Source: a virus
DNA length: 64,000 bases
Virus record (IMG/VR): IMGVR_UViG_3300034283_002790
Coordinates: 1-64,000 of that record
Strand: one strand, 5' to 3'
Shown here: piece by piece, positions 50,250 through 57,824 of the stretch
How positions within the stretch are numbered: position 1 is the stretch's first letter
How the letters are laid out: the number at the start of each line of letters is the position of its first letter
The notes under the pieces: generated by a model
The model's database searches: none
What the model saw: the letters and a program-made list of their open reading frames with translations, nothing else
What the model was told of the DNA's origin: nothing
Translations under genes and position numbers: made by a program

Positions 50250-52022
50250 TTAATTTTTACCAAATAACCAACCATATTTTTCATAGTCTTGTCTGCTTGG
50301 TCCACTATTATTTCTGTTATATCTATCGTTACTGACGTTCATGTTAGGAATTGCCGGATCAAAATGCATTTGTTTAGAAACATTATCATTTGAACTTATT
50401 GTCCAAGACTCCAACATAACTTTTGTTTGTTCAGTAACTTTTTCTAATTTTGCAAACGACGATTCACCAACATAAAGTGCCATTGATATTCCCATTATCA
50501 AGTCGTCATGTTGACCTTTTTGATGATCTGGTCTTCCATTTACATATACAAAGGTGTTCATTTCATTGTAAAGTCGAACACTTCTAATTTTAAATTTGTG
50601 TCTGACAGATTCTTCAAATGCCGCAATAATTTGAACTCTTTTAGAATTAAAATTAATTCCTGGGATTTTTTCTCCGACTCTTGGATTATAAGACCAAGGA
50701 TTGAGAGTGTCAACCCCATCTATGTATAGATTTTTATACCCTAATTCTTGAAGTTTTCTTACTGTGGTGATTCCCATCCCCCCGGTAATATCAACTACGA
50801 TAAAAGTACTATACATAACGCCCCATTTATATGCTATTTCCGCCAATGTGTCCGGGGGTATTTTTCCAACGTATTCTAAAACTTGTTCTCTATCGTCAAA
50901 ATCAACTATCTGAATTGAGGAAAAATCTTCACTATCACCACGAGAAACATCAATACCCATTATATATCGATGTCCTTGTATTGGTTCTTTCCAAATCCAA
51001 AGAGAATTACCCATTAATTTAGTTGTGGGTTCTTGTAATGAATCGTTTTTTATTTGGTCTAATTGAAGTGCGTCGAAAACATTATCCCCAGAACCTAAAA
51101 ATTCACAATTTAATTCTTGGTTTATTTTTCTTTTATCATATTTAAGTTTTTTGACCATTTTTTCATACCATGTAGAACAAGGTTTGTATCCTTGACTGAA
51201 AAAATGTTGTAATTCTTCATAGTCTCTTTCATAAGCACTTACATGGGAAAATGAAATATTTTTTGACTCATCATAATCTTCTCTATTCAAAAGGTAATGA
51301 ACAATGTCATCTGTAGGTACAAGATAAAGGTCTTTTGTATATCTTGGATCCCTGTACCAGAACATTTCAGAAATCTTAAATTGATTCATTCCCTTTAATG
51401 CCTGATCATAGATTTCGTAATAAATTGGATCATATCCATTTGGAGTAGAAATAACAATTACTTTACCCCCTGTTGATAATGATGCCATACACGCAGCCCA
51501 GAAATCATTGTCGGCCTCGATAAAAGCGGCCTCATCGAAAACTAGAATAGTTGGTGTAAAACCACGTAAAGCGTCTTTTGAGGTTGCAACTGCCTTAACT
51601 TCAGATCCATTAACCAACTTATAATGTCTTTGTGAATTTTTTTCGGGTGCAAAACCAGCACCAACCCAACTTGGCCATTGGTCAATAAAGGCTCTGATTT
51701 TATTTGCCATTTCTTGTGAAGTGTCAAGTTTGTTTGCAATAATCAGAATTTTTTCTGGTTGTATTTTTTTTGCAAATACCAACCTTTTTGAAATCCAAGC
51801 CGCGGTTACGGTCGAAACACCTGCTTGCCTATATTTCAATGCAATATTTTCTTCATATTCCTCATAATCATTCAATAATGATACCTGATCTGGAAAAAGT
51901 TCTAATGGTACATAACGAGAAACCGTATTATCATAAGTTTGTAAATACGTTCTTAATGCGTAAGGTGTATTTTTCATACACTTCGCATATTCTAACATTA
52001 CTTGTTCTTTAGATAAACCCAT
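50250..52022 (-). CDS. 17: Terminase large subunit, gp17-like
   Basis: This 590-residue DNA-packaging motor has an N-terminal ATPase with a Walker A-like RQAGVST (65-71), Walker B LVFDEA (161-166), and coupling motif VISTPNG. A C-terminal RNase H-like nuclease begins GIDVSRGDSEDFSS (about 360) with later FIVVDITGGMG and HDDLIMGISMAL acidic residues. Length close to T4 gp17 (610). Only 4 nt lie between its TATTTATA box and the ATG. Confidence 0.95.
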   Translation of the reverse strand: MGLSKEQVMLEYAKCMKNTPYALRTYLQTYDNTVSRYVPLELFPDQVSLLNDYEEYEENIALKYRQAGVSTVTAAWISKRLVFAKKIQPEKILIIANKLDTSQEMANKIRAFIDQWPSWVGAGFAPEKNSQRHYKLVNGSEVKAVATSKDALRGFTPTILVFDEAAFIEADNDFWAACMASLSTGGKVIVISTPNGYDPIYYEIYDQALKGMNQFKISEMFWYRDPRYTKDLYLVPTDDIVHYLLNREDYDESKNISFSHVSAYERDYEELQHFFSQGYKPCSTWYEKMVKKLKYDKRKINQELNCEFLGSGDNVFDALQLDQIKNDSLQEPTTKLMGNSLWIWKEPIQGHRYIMGIDVSRGDSEDFSSIQIVDFDDREQVLEYVGKIPPDTLAEIAYKWGVMYSTFIVVDITGGMGITTVRKLQELGYKNLYIDGVDTLNPWSYNPRVGEKIPGINFNSKRVQIIAAFEESVRHKFKIRSVRLYNEMNTFVYVNGRPDHQKGQHDDLIMGISMALYVGESSFAKLEKVTEQTKVMLESWTISSNDNVSKQMHFDPAIPNMNVSNDRYNRNNSGPSRQDYEKYGWLFGKN

Positions 52023-52026
52023 TTTC

Positions 52027-52034
52027 TATAAATA
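52027..52034 (-). promoter_or_regulatory. TATTTATA box, terminase gene
   Basis: Sense TATTTATA, 4 nt before the ATG and right after a terminator hairpin. Confidence 0.6.
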
Positions 52035-52038
52035 TAAA

Positions 52039-52069
52039 ACCCCCTAATTATTTTTAAATAAAAGGGGGT
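52039..52069 (-). terminator. Terminator of the 56.1-52.1 kb operon
   Basis: Seven-base arms ACCCCCT (52039-52045) and AGGGGGT (52063-52069), with T-rich sequence on the minus side; the terminase box follows after 4 nt. Confidence 0.65.
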
Positions 52070-52107
52070 CCTGTTTTTTTATTTATTAAATTTTTTAGAC
52101 AAATCTT

Positions 52108-53496
52108 TTAGTAATCGTTTTCTTCATCATCTTGACCATAACTATCATAAATTCTTACCGCTTCATCATAGAATTCTCTAAATTGTTTTTTTGCACGTTC
52201 ATTATCCGAAGGATTTTCAGACATAATATTATTTACAAGTTTGTGAAATGCCTCCACTTCCATACCATAAAACAATTTTTTGAAATCTATAACATATTTG
52301 AAACCTTGAGGTTCTCCTAGTTCTGTTGGTATTAAAACATTTAGTTTTTGTTGTAATTTCATCAACCTGAAATTCATGGGTTCATTTTGTAATGTATCAG
52401 TTTGCGAAATAATATCGGTCGCAGTTCCGGGATCCATATCTTTCCATTGACTTCTAGCGGGTAGCATTTCAAAAACCTTAAAAAGTTCATGTAATAAAAT
52501 TGGAAAAATTAATCCATTTGCTTCCCAGGTTTGGATACCCTCTCTAGAATCTTGTTCATCTTCATCTTCATCCTCATCATCAGAATCTGGTAAATTAATA
52601 TTATTTAATTTTTTCGCCGAACCAGAGGCATTTCCACCTAACATTTCTATTAAATCTTCATTCATAAAATACATTAAATCATTTGCCGACATAATTTTAT
52701 TATATAAACTAAAAAGTTCAGGATTAATTGCGTCTAATTGATTTTTGTAATAGAGATAGTAAAATTGACCTCTCTTTCCAGCAGCACCAATGAAAATATT
52801 AATTACATTCCTTTTATCAATTTCTAATTGTTTTTTTTCTTCTGGAGTTAACTCATCAATATCGAAAGAAAAATTTGGTGGTATAGGGAGTGGTGTATTT
52901 TCTTTTGGTGTCATTTGGAATTGTTCGGGTGAAATGGGTTGTTCAGAACCAAAATATGTTAAAAGATTAATATCAGGTAACAAATACAATTTTCCCCCCT
53001 CATAATCCATTTTTTCAATAGTTCCGTCTTCCAAACCTTGTTTGAGAGTGACTGGGTCATTCGCATAAAATATTACGTTACCATTTTCATCCTTGATGTC
53101 TTCTTGTCTAACCGGCATCCATCCTTGGAATGTAGAAGCAATCTCAACTGCCAAATCACGTAATTTTTCTTTATTTCCAGATTCGATTGATAAGACTCGT
53201 CTTAAAGCGGATTGAAAATCAGTCATGATTGCGGAAGTTAAAGTAGTCCCTCTGAAATCTCCTTGGATATTATAATATTCTTTTACTTTATCAACCACTT
53301 CTTTGAACCTTTCTGAAGCCAAGTTTTCAACATCTGAAATACCTCTTTTAAATGATTTGTTTTTAGCATATATTCCCTCTGGATCTTCAATTTTTTGTTG
53401 GGATCTTGGGTGTGGTCTTTCTTGATAGTCACCAAAATCCATCGGTGCCTCCAACATCACTTTTCTAATCGCTCTTCTAATTCTTGCGTTCATCAT
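52108..53496 (-). CDS. Putative internal head or core protein, 462 aa
   Basis: This 462-residue protein starts MMNARIRRAIRKVMLEAPMDFG, a basic amphipathic helix ending V-M-L-E like a capsid-targeting sequence. The rest is helical and acidic (a DEDEDEDEQD run near 300). It overlaps the upstream gene by 20 nt and closes the operon 56.1-52.1 kb, ahead of a terminator and the terminase. No family recognised. Confidence 0.65.
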   Translation of the reverse strand: MMNARIRRAIRKVMLEAPMDFGDYQERPHPRSQQKIEDPEGIYAKNKSFKRGISDVENLASERFKEVVDKVKEYYNIQGDFRGTTLTSAIMTDFQSALRRVLSIESGNKEKLRDLAVEIASTFQGWMPVRQEDIKDENGNVIFYANDPVTLKQGLEDGTIEKMDYEGGKLYLLPDINLLTYFGSEQPISPEQFQMTPKENTPLPIPPNFSFDIDELTPEEKKQLEIDKRNVINIFIGAAGKRGQFYYLYYKNQLDAINPELFSLYNKIMSANDLMYFMNEDLIEMLGGNASGSAKKLNNINLPDSDDEDEDEDEQDSREGIQTWEANGLIFPILLHELFKVFEMLPARSQWKDMDPGTATDIISQTDTLQNEPMNFRLMKLQQKLNVLIPTELGEPQGFKYVIDFKKLFYGMEVEAFHKLVNNIMSENPSDNERAKKQFREFYDEAVRIYDSYGQDDEENDY

Positions 53497-54217
53497 AACC
53501 TAAATTTTTAAAAACATTATTTAATGCAAACATGAAATCATTTTTTTCAAGTCCAGAATCTGTTTCAGACATTTCTTTACCCATAGAAAAAACTTTTCCA
53601 ATTGGTTTTTTCATTTTCTGAGTTTTACCAATTTTATTCTGTATCGAAGACATAATTTCTTTTTTGGACATTTTAGGTGTAAGATAACTTTCAACCATTT
53701 CCACAATAGAATCTTCCAAAAATTTTTCAGTAACCTCATCTTTGTTCTGAGGCATTGTCTCATAATCTTTTTTAGTTGTTTTACTAGAAAATTCTTTTGC
53801 TAATGAACACCACTTACAGTTTTTATTTTTACACTTGTTACAACGTGCCCAAAATAAACCTTGTTGATCTTTAGATTGGAATTTTTCTGTTACCTCATTT
53901 TTATTTGAATCCATTGATAAAGCGACTGCTGTATTGGGATCTATCTTACCGGATGCCTCTAAACCCACGGCTAAGTCTTCCATACCATTTTCTTCCAAAT
54001 TCGTTTTGACATTACCGGCATCGTCCATAATCCCTTGATTTTTTGCAAAAGCAACATCTTTAGGATTTTTTGGGTCAATTTTTATTTCAACCTCGTTTCT
54101 TTCTTTTTTAGAATATTTTTCCGATAAAAGTTTTATTTGGTTCACATTTAACTTGGAAACAAAACTCAGAGGTAACCCACCCTCCAAAAGAATTTTTATA
54201 CTATTTTTAATGTTCAT
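53477..54217 (-). CDS. Putative internal head protein with Cys cluster, 246 aa
   Basis: The N-terminus MNIKNSIKILLEGGLPLSF is a short amphipathic helix with I-L-L-E followed by Gly-Gly, strongly like a T4 capsid-targeting sequence. A zinc-binding-like CNKCKNKNCKWC lies near residue 130. The C-terminal 100 residues are helical and basic. Overlaps both neighbours (20 and 11 nt). Function unknown. Confidence 0.65.
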   Translation of the reverse strand: MNIKNSIKILLEGGLPLSFVSKLNVNQIKLLSEKYSKKERNEVEIKIDPKNPKDVAFAKNQGIMDDAGNVKTNLEENGMEDLAVGLEASGKIDPNTAVALSMDSNKNEVTEKFQSKDQQGLFWARCNKCKNKNCKWCSLAKEFSSKTTKKDYETMPQNKDEVTEKFLEDSIVEMVESYLTPKMSKKEIMSSIQNKIGKTQKMKKPIGKVFSMGKEMSETDSGLEKNDFMFALNNVFKNLGYDERKN

Positions 54218-54614
54218 ATACTACTTTTTTTTCAAATTCTAAGACAATGTCTCTTTCATAAAGTTTATCTTTTATTTGTTGTTCTTCCTCGCCAAAGTGA
54301 AAAACTAGTCTTTTTGTTATCGAAAAATCAAGATTATCGTTTTCTTTTTCCCAACCCAATGCTAATACACCATCCATACAATCAACAACAGAAAAAACAT
54401 CAGAATCTTGAACTAAATCAAAGGATATACCCCCCTTATTTAGTACGCCCACTCTAGTAATGTATTCAATGTCAGGTGGATGTGGATATCCATTCGCTGG
54501 TCTAGATTCCCAATTTTCACCCCACACTTCTTTAGTTTCTGAAAATATAAATTCATAAATGTTGTCACCTTTAAAATTAGGACCAAGTCCATTTATGTAT
54601 ATTAAATAATTCAC
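54207..54614 (-). CDS. Unknown protein, 135 aa
   Basis: This 135-residue beta-rich protein begins MNYLIYINGLGPNFKGDNIYEFIFSETKEVWG and has RPANGYPHPPDIEYITRVGVL. It overlaps its neighbours by 11 and 4 nt. No family recognised. Conserved Trp and Pro residues suggest a folded domain. Possible head-associated role by context. Confidence 0.65.
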   Translation of the reverse strand: MNYLIYINGLGPNFKGDNIYEFIFSETKEVWGENWESRPANGYPHPPDIEYITRVGVLNKGGISFDLVQDSDVFSVVDCMDGVLALGWEKENDNLDFSITKRLVFHFGEEEQQIKDKLYERDIVLEFEKKVVYEH

Positions 54615-56122
54615 AAAATATTTCCTTTGGGGGTTATTTTAAATTCTCTGTTACTAGTTCTAAAAACTAAATTATTTTTGTTAGTTTTCCCCATGAATGT
54701 TGCGTGTGGGAATTTTTCCATCAATTTAATCGCATTTCTTTCTTGGGACACACTTTCAGATAATTGTTGAATTCTATTTTTTTGTTTATCTGTGTTATCA
54801 AAATATTTGGAAATTATTGAGTCAACTGTAGTTGATTCCATGAATCTATTTTTCTCGAATGTGCGATTCCTTTTTCTAGCCCCATGTTTAATGTGTTGTT
54901 TTTCACCAGTACCTTCACACCAATCACACATTGCATCTGTTTTTTCATCATGACCTGAACCATTACAATGATCACACACATCTACTTCAAAATCACCAAA
55001 TTCATCTAATTCACCCATTTTTTTCATCATCTCACCTTGGTGTTTCATAGACACTGACTTACCAATTGCACTACCCAAATTCATAGTTTCCATCATTTCA
55101 CCACCTGTGGGGGGAGTTGGTATTGGTGGTGTCACCGAACCATCGAGACCTAATTTTGACATGTCATAATCCATATCTTCTTCTGGTACTTTTCTTGAAT
55201 TTTCCGTATCTTCAATTCCTTCTTCACTAGAGAACTCGTCGTCAGAATCTGATTCTTCATCATTACCTTCTAATTTATTTAAGATATCATCAACATCATC
55301 ATCAGATAACTTAGTTAAATCCAAAGAAGATAATACTGAGTTAATAACCCACTTTACATTATCTGTCGTCATTGCTTCTTCATCCTCAGAAGAAAATTGT
55401 CTAATTTTCTGAGTCAATTTACCAACCATTTTTTGAATGGATTTATAAGTAACAACTTCTTCACCCTCGTTTGATCCCATCTCGGAACTATCCGGTTCTG
55501 GTGTTTCAAAATCAAAATCAGTTTCTTCGGTATCAGTTGTTTCTTCCGTACCTATTTCTGATCCTAAATCTGTTCCCATATCTGTTCCCATTTCAGGAGA
55601 TGGTGTTGTGTCCATCGCTGGTTCTGGTGCGGGTGCTGGAGGAGCAGGAACTGGAGGTGGAACTTGTGCTTGTGGTTGGGGTTTTGGTTTAGGAGTTGGT
55701 GCTCCTTGTTCACTCATTTCAGATTTTTTATATTTTAAAAAATATTTGTTTTTTTGACGTTCCTCAATTTCGTTTTCAAAAATGTTTGTACCGACAGTAT
55801 TTTCATTAACCATGTTTAACTCTTTGGCCATGAAATTTAATTTTTTAAGTGCGGTTGAGTAAGAACCAAAGTATTCCCTATTTTTCATTGGGGATATATA
55901 TTCACTATGCGATTCGTTTAATTTTCTTTTAATAACATAACCACCTTTTTCTTTTTCAATTTGGTATGTGTTTCCGTCCGCTAATTCTACAGAATAATTG
56001 ACAGAACTTGATTCATTTACATTTTGTGGAACGTTCTCATTGTATCGTGCAATTTGCATAATACGATTAATTTTTTCCATTCCTTGAAGTTTTTCACTTC
56101 CTACAGGTCTAAATCCTCCCAT
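54611..56122 (-). CDS. Acidic Pro-rich protein with DnaJ-type zinc finger half
   Basis: This 503-residue protein has an N-terminal helical region, a Pro/Ala-rich linker (about 145-170), a long acidic low-complexity stretch (170-310), and near residue 385 CDHCNGSGHDEKTDAMCDWCEGTG-type spacing: two C-x2-C-x-G-x-G units as in the DnaJ zinc finger. The C-terminus is a small basic beta unit. It opens the operon ending at 52108. Scaffold-like composition with a chaperone-type zinc module is unusual. Confidence 0.7.
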   Translation of the reverse strand: MGGFRPVGSEKLQGMEKINRIMQIARYNENVPQNVNESSSVNYSVELADGNTYQIEKEKGGYVIKRKLNESHSEYISPMKNREYFGSYSTALKKLNFMAKELNMVNENTVGTNIFENEIEERQKNKYFLKYKKSEMSEQGAPTPKPKPQPQAQVPPPVPAPPAPAPEPAMDTTPSPEMGTDMGTDLGSEIGTEETTDTEETDFDFETPEPDSSEMGSNEGEEVVTYKSIQKMVGKLTQKIRQFSSEDEEAMTTDNVKWVINSVLSSLDLTKLSDDDVDDILNKLEGNDEESDSDDEFSSEEGIEDTENSRKVPEEDMDYDMSKLGLDGSVTPPIPTPPTGGEMMETMNLGSAIGKSVSMKHQGEMMKKMGELDEFGDFEVDVCDHCNGSGHDEKTDAMCDWCEGTGEKQHIKHGARKRNRTFEKNRFMESTTVDSIISKYFDNTDKQKNRIQQLSESVSQERNAIKLMEKFPHATFMGKTNKNNLVFRTSNREFKITPKGNIL

Positions 56123-56156
56123 AATGTTTTTTTGTTTTTTAGATTAATTTTTTCTT

Positions 56157-56164
56157 TATAAATA
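56157..56164 (-). promoter_or_regulatory. TATTTATA box, gene 54611-56122
   Basis: Sense TATTTATA, 34 nt before the ATG. Confidence 0.5.
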
Positions 56165-56199
56165 TAGCGATAAATATAATTATGTGGATATGTTAGATA

Positions 56200-56958
56200 T
56201 TATTGTTTCATGGACAATTTTTTATCTATCATTTTAGTTGGGTAATCATAGAGTTTTTCAATGTAACCGTTTCTCCTAAGAACTTTGAAAACTAAATTTT
56301 CTAAACTCATCTCCCCACCTTTTTCAAGACCACAGTTCCTGAACTTTTTTAATTTTTCTTTATATTTTTTAATCAAGTCCTTAATTTCCTCTGGGTCCTC
56401 ATCCTCAATATTATCCAAAACACCATCAATTATAGACATCCATTGTCTTGATTTTTCCTTCAAAAGTTCGAAATCAATTTGGTCAGAACTTTCTTTTTTT
56501 GGAACACTAATCCATTCGTCAAATAATATAGAATAAACCCCACTACTGAACGTTGTTTCTTTTTCGCTCTGAACAAAACATTCAACGTCATAACCAAAAA
56601 ATTTAATATTGTGTTTTTGATTGAAAATAACTTTTTTGAGATCAAAAAATTCCACGTAAAGTTCCTTTTGGTTTTCAGCAAATTGATCATAATCAACAAC
56701 CACATGAAGATCTATATCGGAATATTCGGACCAATTGTAATTTACTAAAGATCCGATAATAATTAAATCAGAAATTACAACGTCAACTCCCAAAAATGAA
56801 ATAAATTGATTTGAAATTTCTAATAATTTTTCTCTTACTTCGGGTCGTATTTTATAATTTTCCGCACTATCTGTTTTAGAACCTTTTTTATCGAGATACC
56901 AAACTTTGGAATTTAGGTCTTTTTTTGGTATAAAACTTTTAAGCAATTCTTTTTCCAT
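56200..56958 (-). CDS. Nucleotidyltransferase-fold protein
   Basis: This 252-residue protein contains LIIIGSLVNYNWSEYSDIDLHVVVD (about 66-90), the G-S-x(n)-D-x-D pattern of the pol-beta nucleotidyltransferase fold; a third acidic residue follows at VECFVQ. The preceding IRPEVREKLLEISNQFISFL is typical of phage members. Substrate unknown; tRNA or protein modification are family options. The ATG at 56958 is favoured because a TATTTATT box lies 4 nt upstream. Confidence 0.85.
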   Translation of the reverse strand: MEKELLKSFIPKKDLNSKVWYLDKKGSKTDSAENYKIRPEVREKLLEISNQFISFLGVDVVISDLIIIGSLVNYNWSEYSDIDLHVVVDYDQFAENQKELYVEFFDLKKVIFNQKHNIKFFGYDVECFVQSEKETTFSSGVYSILFDEWISVPKKESSDQIDFELLKEKSRQWMSIIDGVLDNIEDEDPEEIKDLIKKYKEKLKKFRNCGLEKGGEMSLENLVFKVLRRNGYIEKLYDYPTKMIDKKLSMKQ

Positions 56959-56962
56959 CAAT

Positions 56963-56970
56963 AATAAATA
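56963..56970 (-). promoter_or_regulatory. TATTTATT box, nucleotidyltransferase gene
   Basis: Sense TATTTATT, 4 nt before the ATG at 56958. Confidence 0.55.
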
Positions 56971-56982
56971 CCAAAATATTCA

Positions 56983-57228
56983 TTAAGTTAATTTTTTGTA
57001 CTTAAAAGTTTTTGATATTTCCTTATTAAAAAAGTTTCCATGAGATTTTGCACTTCTAAATGAAGTATAAAGTTGGTGCGGTACTTCATCATATTCATAC
57101 CTTATCCCATTCTTAAATTCTACAACTAATTTTTTAGTGATTGTATCATATTCTGTTTTCACTAAATTTGAAGATTCAATTTCATTAATAATCTTCGTAC
57201 CCAAAATAATTTCTTTTAGTATTGCCAT
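56983..57228 (-). CDS. KTSC-domain protein
   Basis: The 81-residue protein starts MAILKEIILGTK (57228 preferred; a longer reading adds 14 unlikely residues). ESSNLVKTEYDTITKKLVVEFKNG, then YEYDEVPHQLY, FRSAKSHGNFFNKEI matches the KTSC domain, named after its Lys-Thr-Ser-Cys residues and linked to RNA or stress proteins in phages and bacteria. Function is not firmly known. Confidence 0.8.
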   Translation of the reverse strand: MAILKEIILGTKIINEIESSNLVKTEYDTITKKLVVEFKNGIRYEYDEVPHQLYTSFRSAKSHGNFFNKEISKTFKYKKLT

Positions 57229-57306
57229 GTTTTTTATTTTAAAAATATGAACTTTAAAAAAAAAATCCACCCTATAGGTAGATTTAATAATTGGGATATA
57301 TATTTT

Positions 57307-57663
57307 TTATTTAAGTAAATTGATTACTTTTTTTTCTTTTTCTTTTTTAAAAGGAAAAAATATTTCTAAAATCCCATCTCGAAGATCTGCTTTAATTTTT
57401 TCCTGATCATATTTTTCCCCAATTGTATATTTTTTTGAAATTGTGGACTTTGAAACCGGGGATCCGGACTCAAAATTTAGTTCCCTTTCCCCCTTAATTA
57501 AAAGATGATTGTCCTTGACCTCAACACTAAGGTTATCTTTATTATATCCAGGAACTTCAATACTAAAATAACTCCCCGACTCCGAATGATGAAGTTCGGG
57601 TGTATTCAAGTTTTTTAAATTTTGACTCATTTGATAAAAGTCATCATAAAATAATTTAAACAT
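57307..57663 (-). CDS. Small heat-shock protein, Hsp20 family
   Basis: This 118-residue alpha-crystallin-type holdase has the domain opening YFSIEVPGYNKDNLSVEVKDNHLLIKGE, central YTIGEKYDQEKIKADLRDGILEIFFPF, and a C-terminal V-I-N-L, an I-x-L/V-like oligomerisation motif. It is shorter than bacterial Hsp20 (about 140-150) because the N-terminal arm is only about 25 residues. It diverges from the ClpC-like gene across a 161-nt region with a palindrome. Confidence 0.92.
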   Translation of the reverse strand: MFKLFYDDFYQMSQNLKNLNTPELHHSESGSYFSIEVPGYNKDNLSVEVKDNHLLIKGERELNFESGSPVSKSTISKKYTIGEKYDQEKIKADLRDGILEIFFPFKKEKEKKVINLLK

Positions 57664-57725
57664 TTTTTTTTATTTTTAGGTTTATTTTGTTATTTTTGTT
57701 CTCGAAAATTGTTCCATTGTGTGGA

Positions 57726-57772
57726 AAGTGTCATATTGACACTTATATTCTTATTTCAGTGACAAATTGACA
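57726..57772. promoter_or_regulatory. Palindrome and TGACA repeats between hsp20 and clpC
   Basis: A perfect 8-bp inverted repeat, AAGTGTCA-TAT-TGACACTT, occupies 57726-57744. Downstream, TGACA-AAT-TGACA (57760-57772) repeats the half-site directly. Position between divergent chaperone genes suggests a shared operator. Confidence 0.6.
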
Positions 57773-57824
57773 AATATGGACTTTATTAATATTTTAATTT
57801 ATATTTAAAAAAAAACAAAAAATT

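Noticed and set aside
57726-57744. CIRCE heat-shock element between hsp20 and clpC
   Set aside because: CIRCE is TTAGCACTC-N9-GAGTGCTAA; arms, spacer and sequence here differ.
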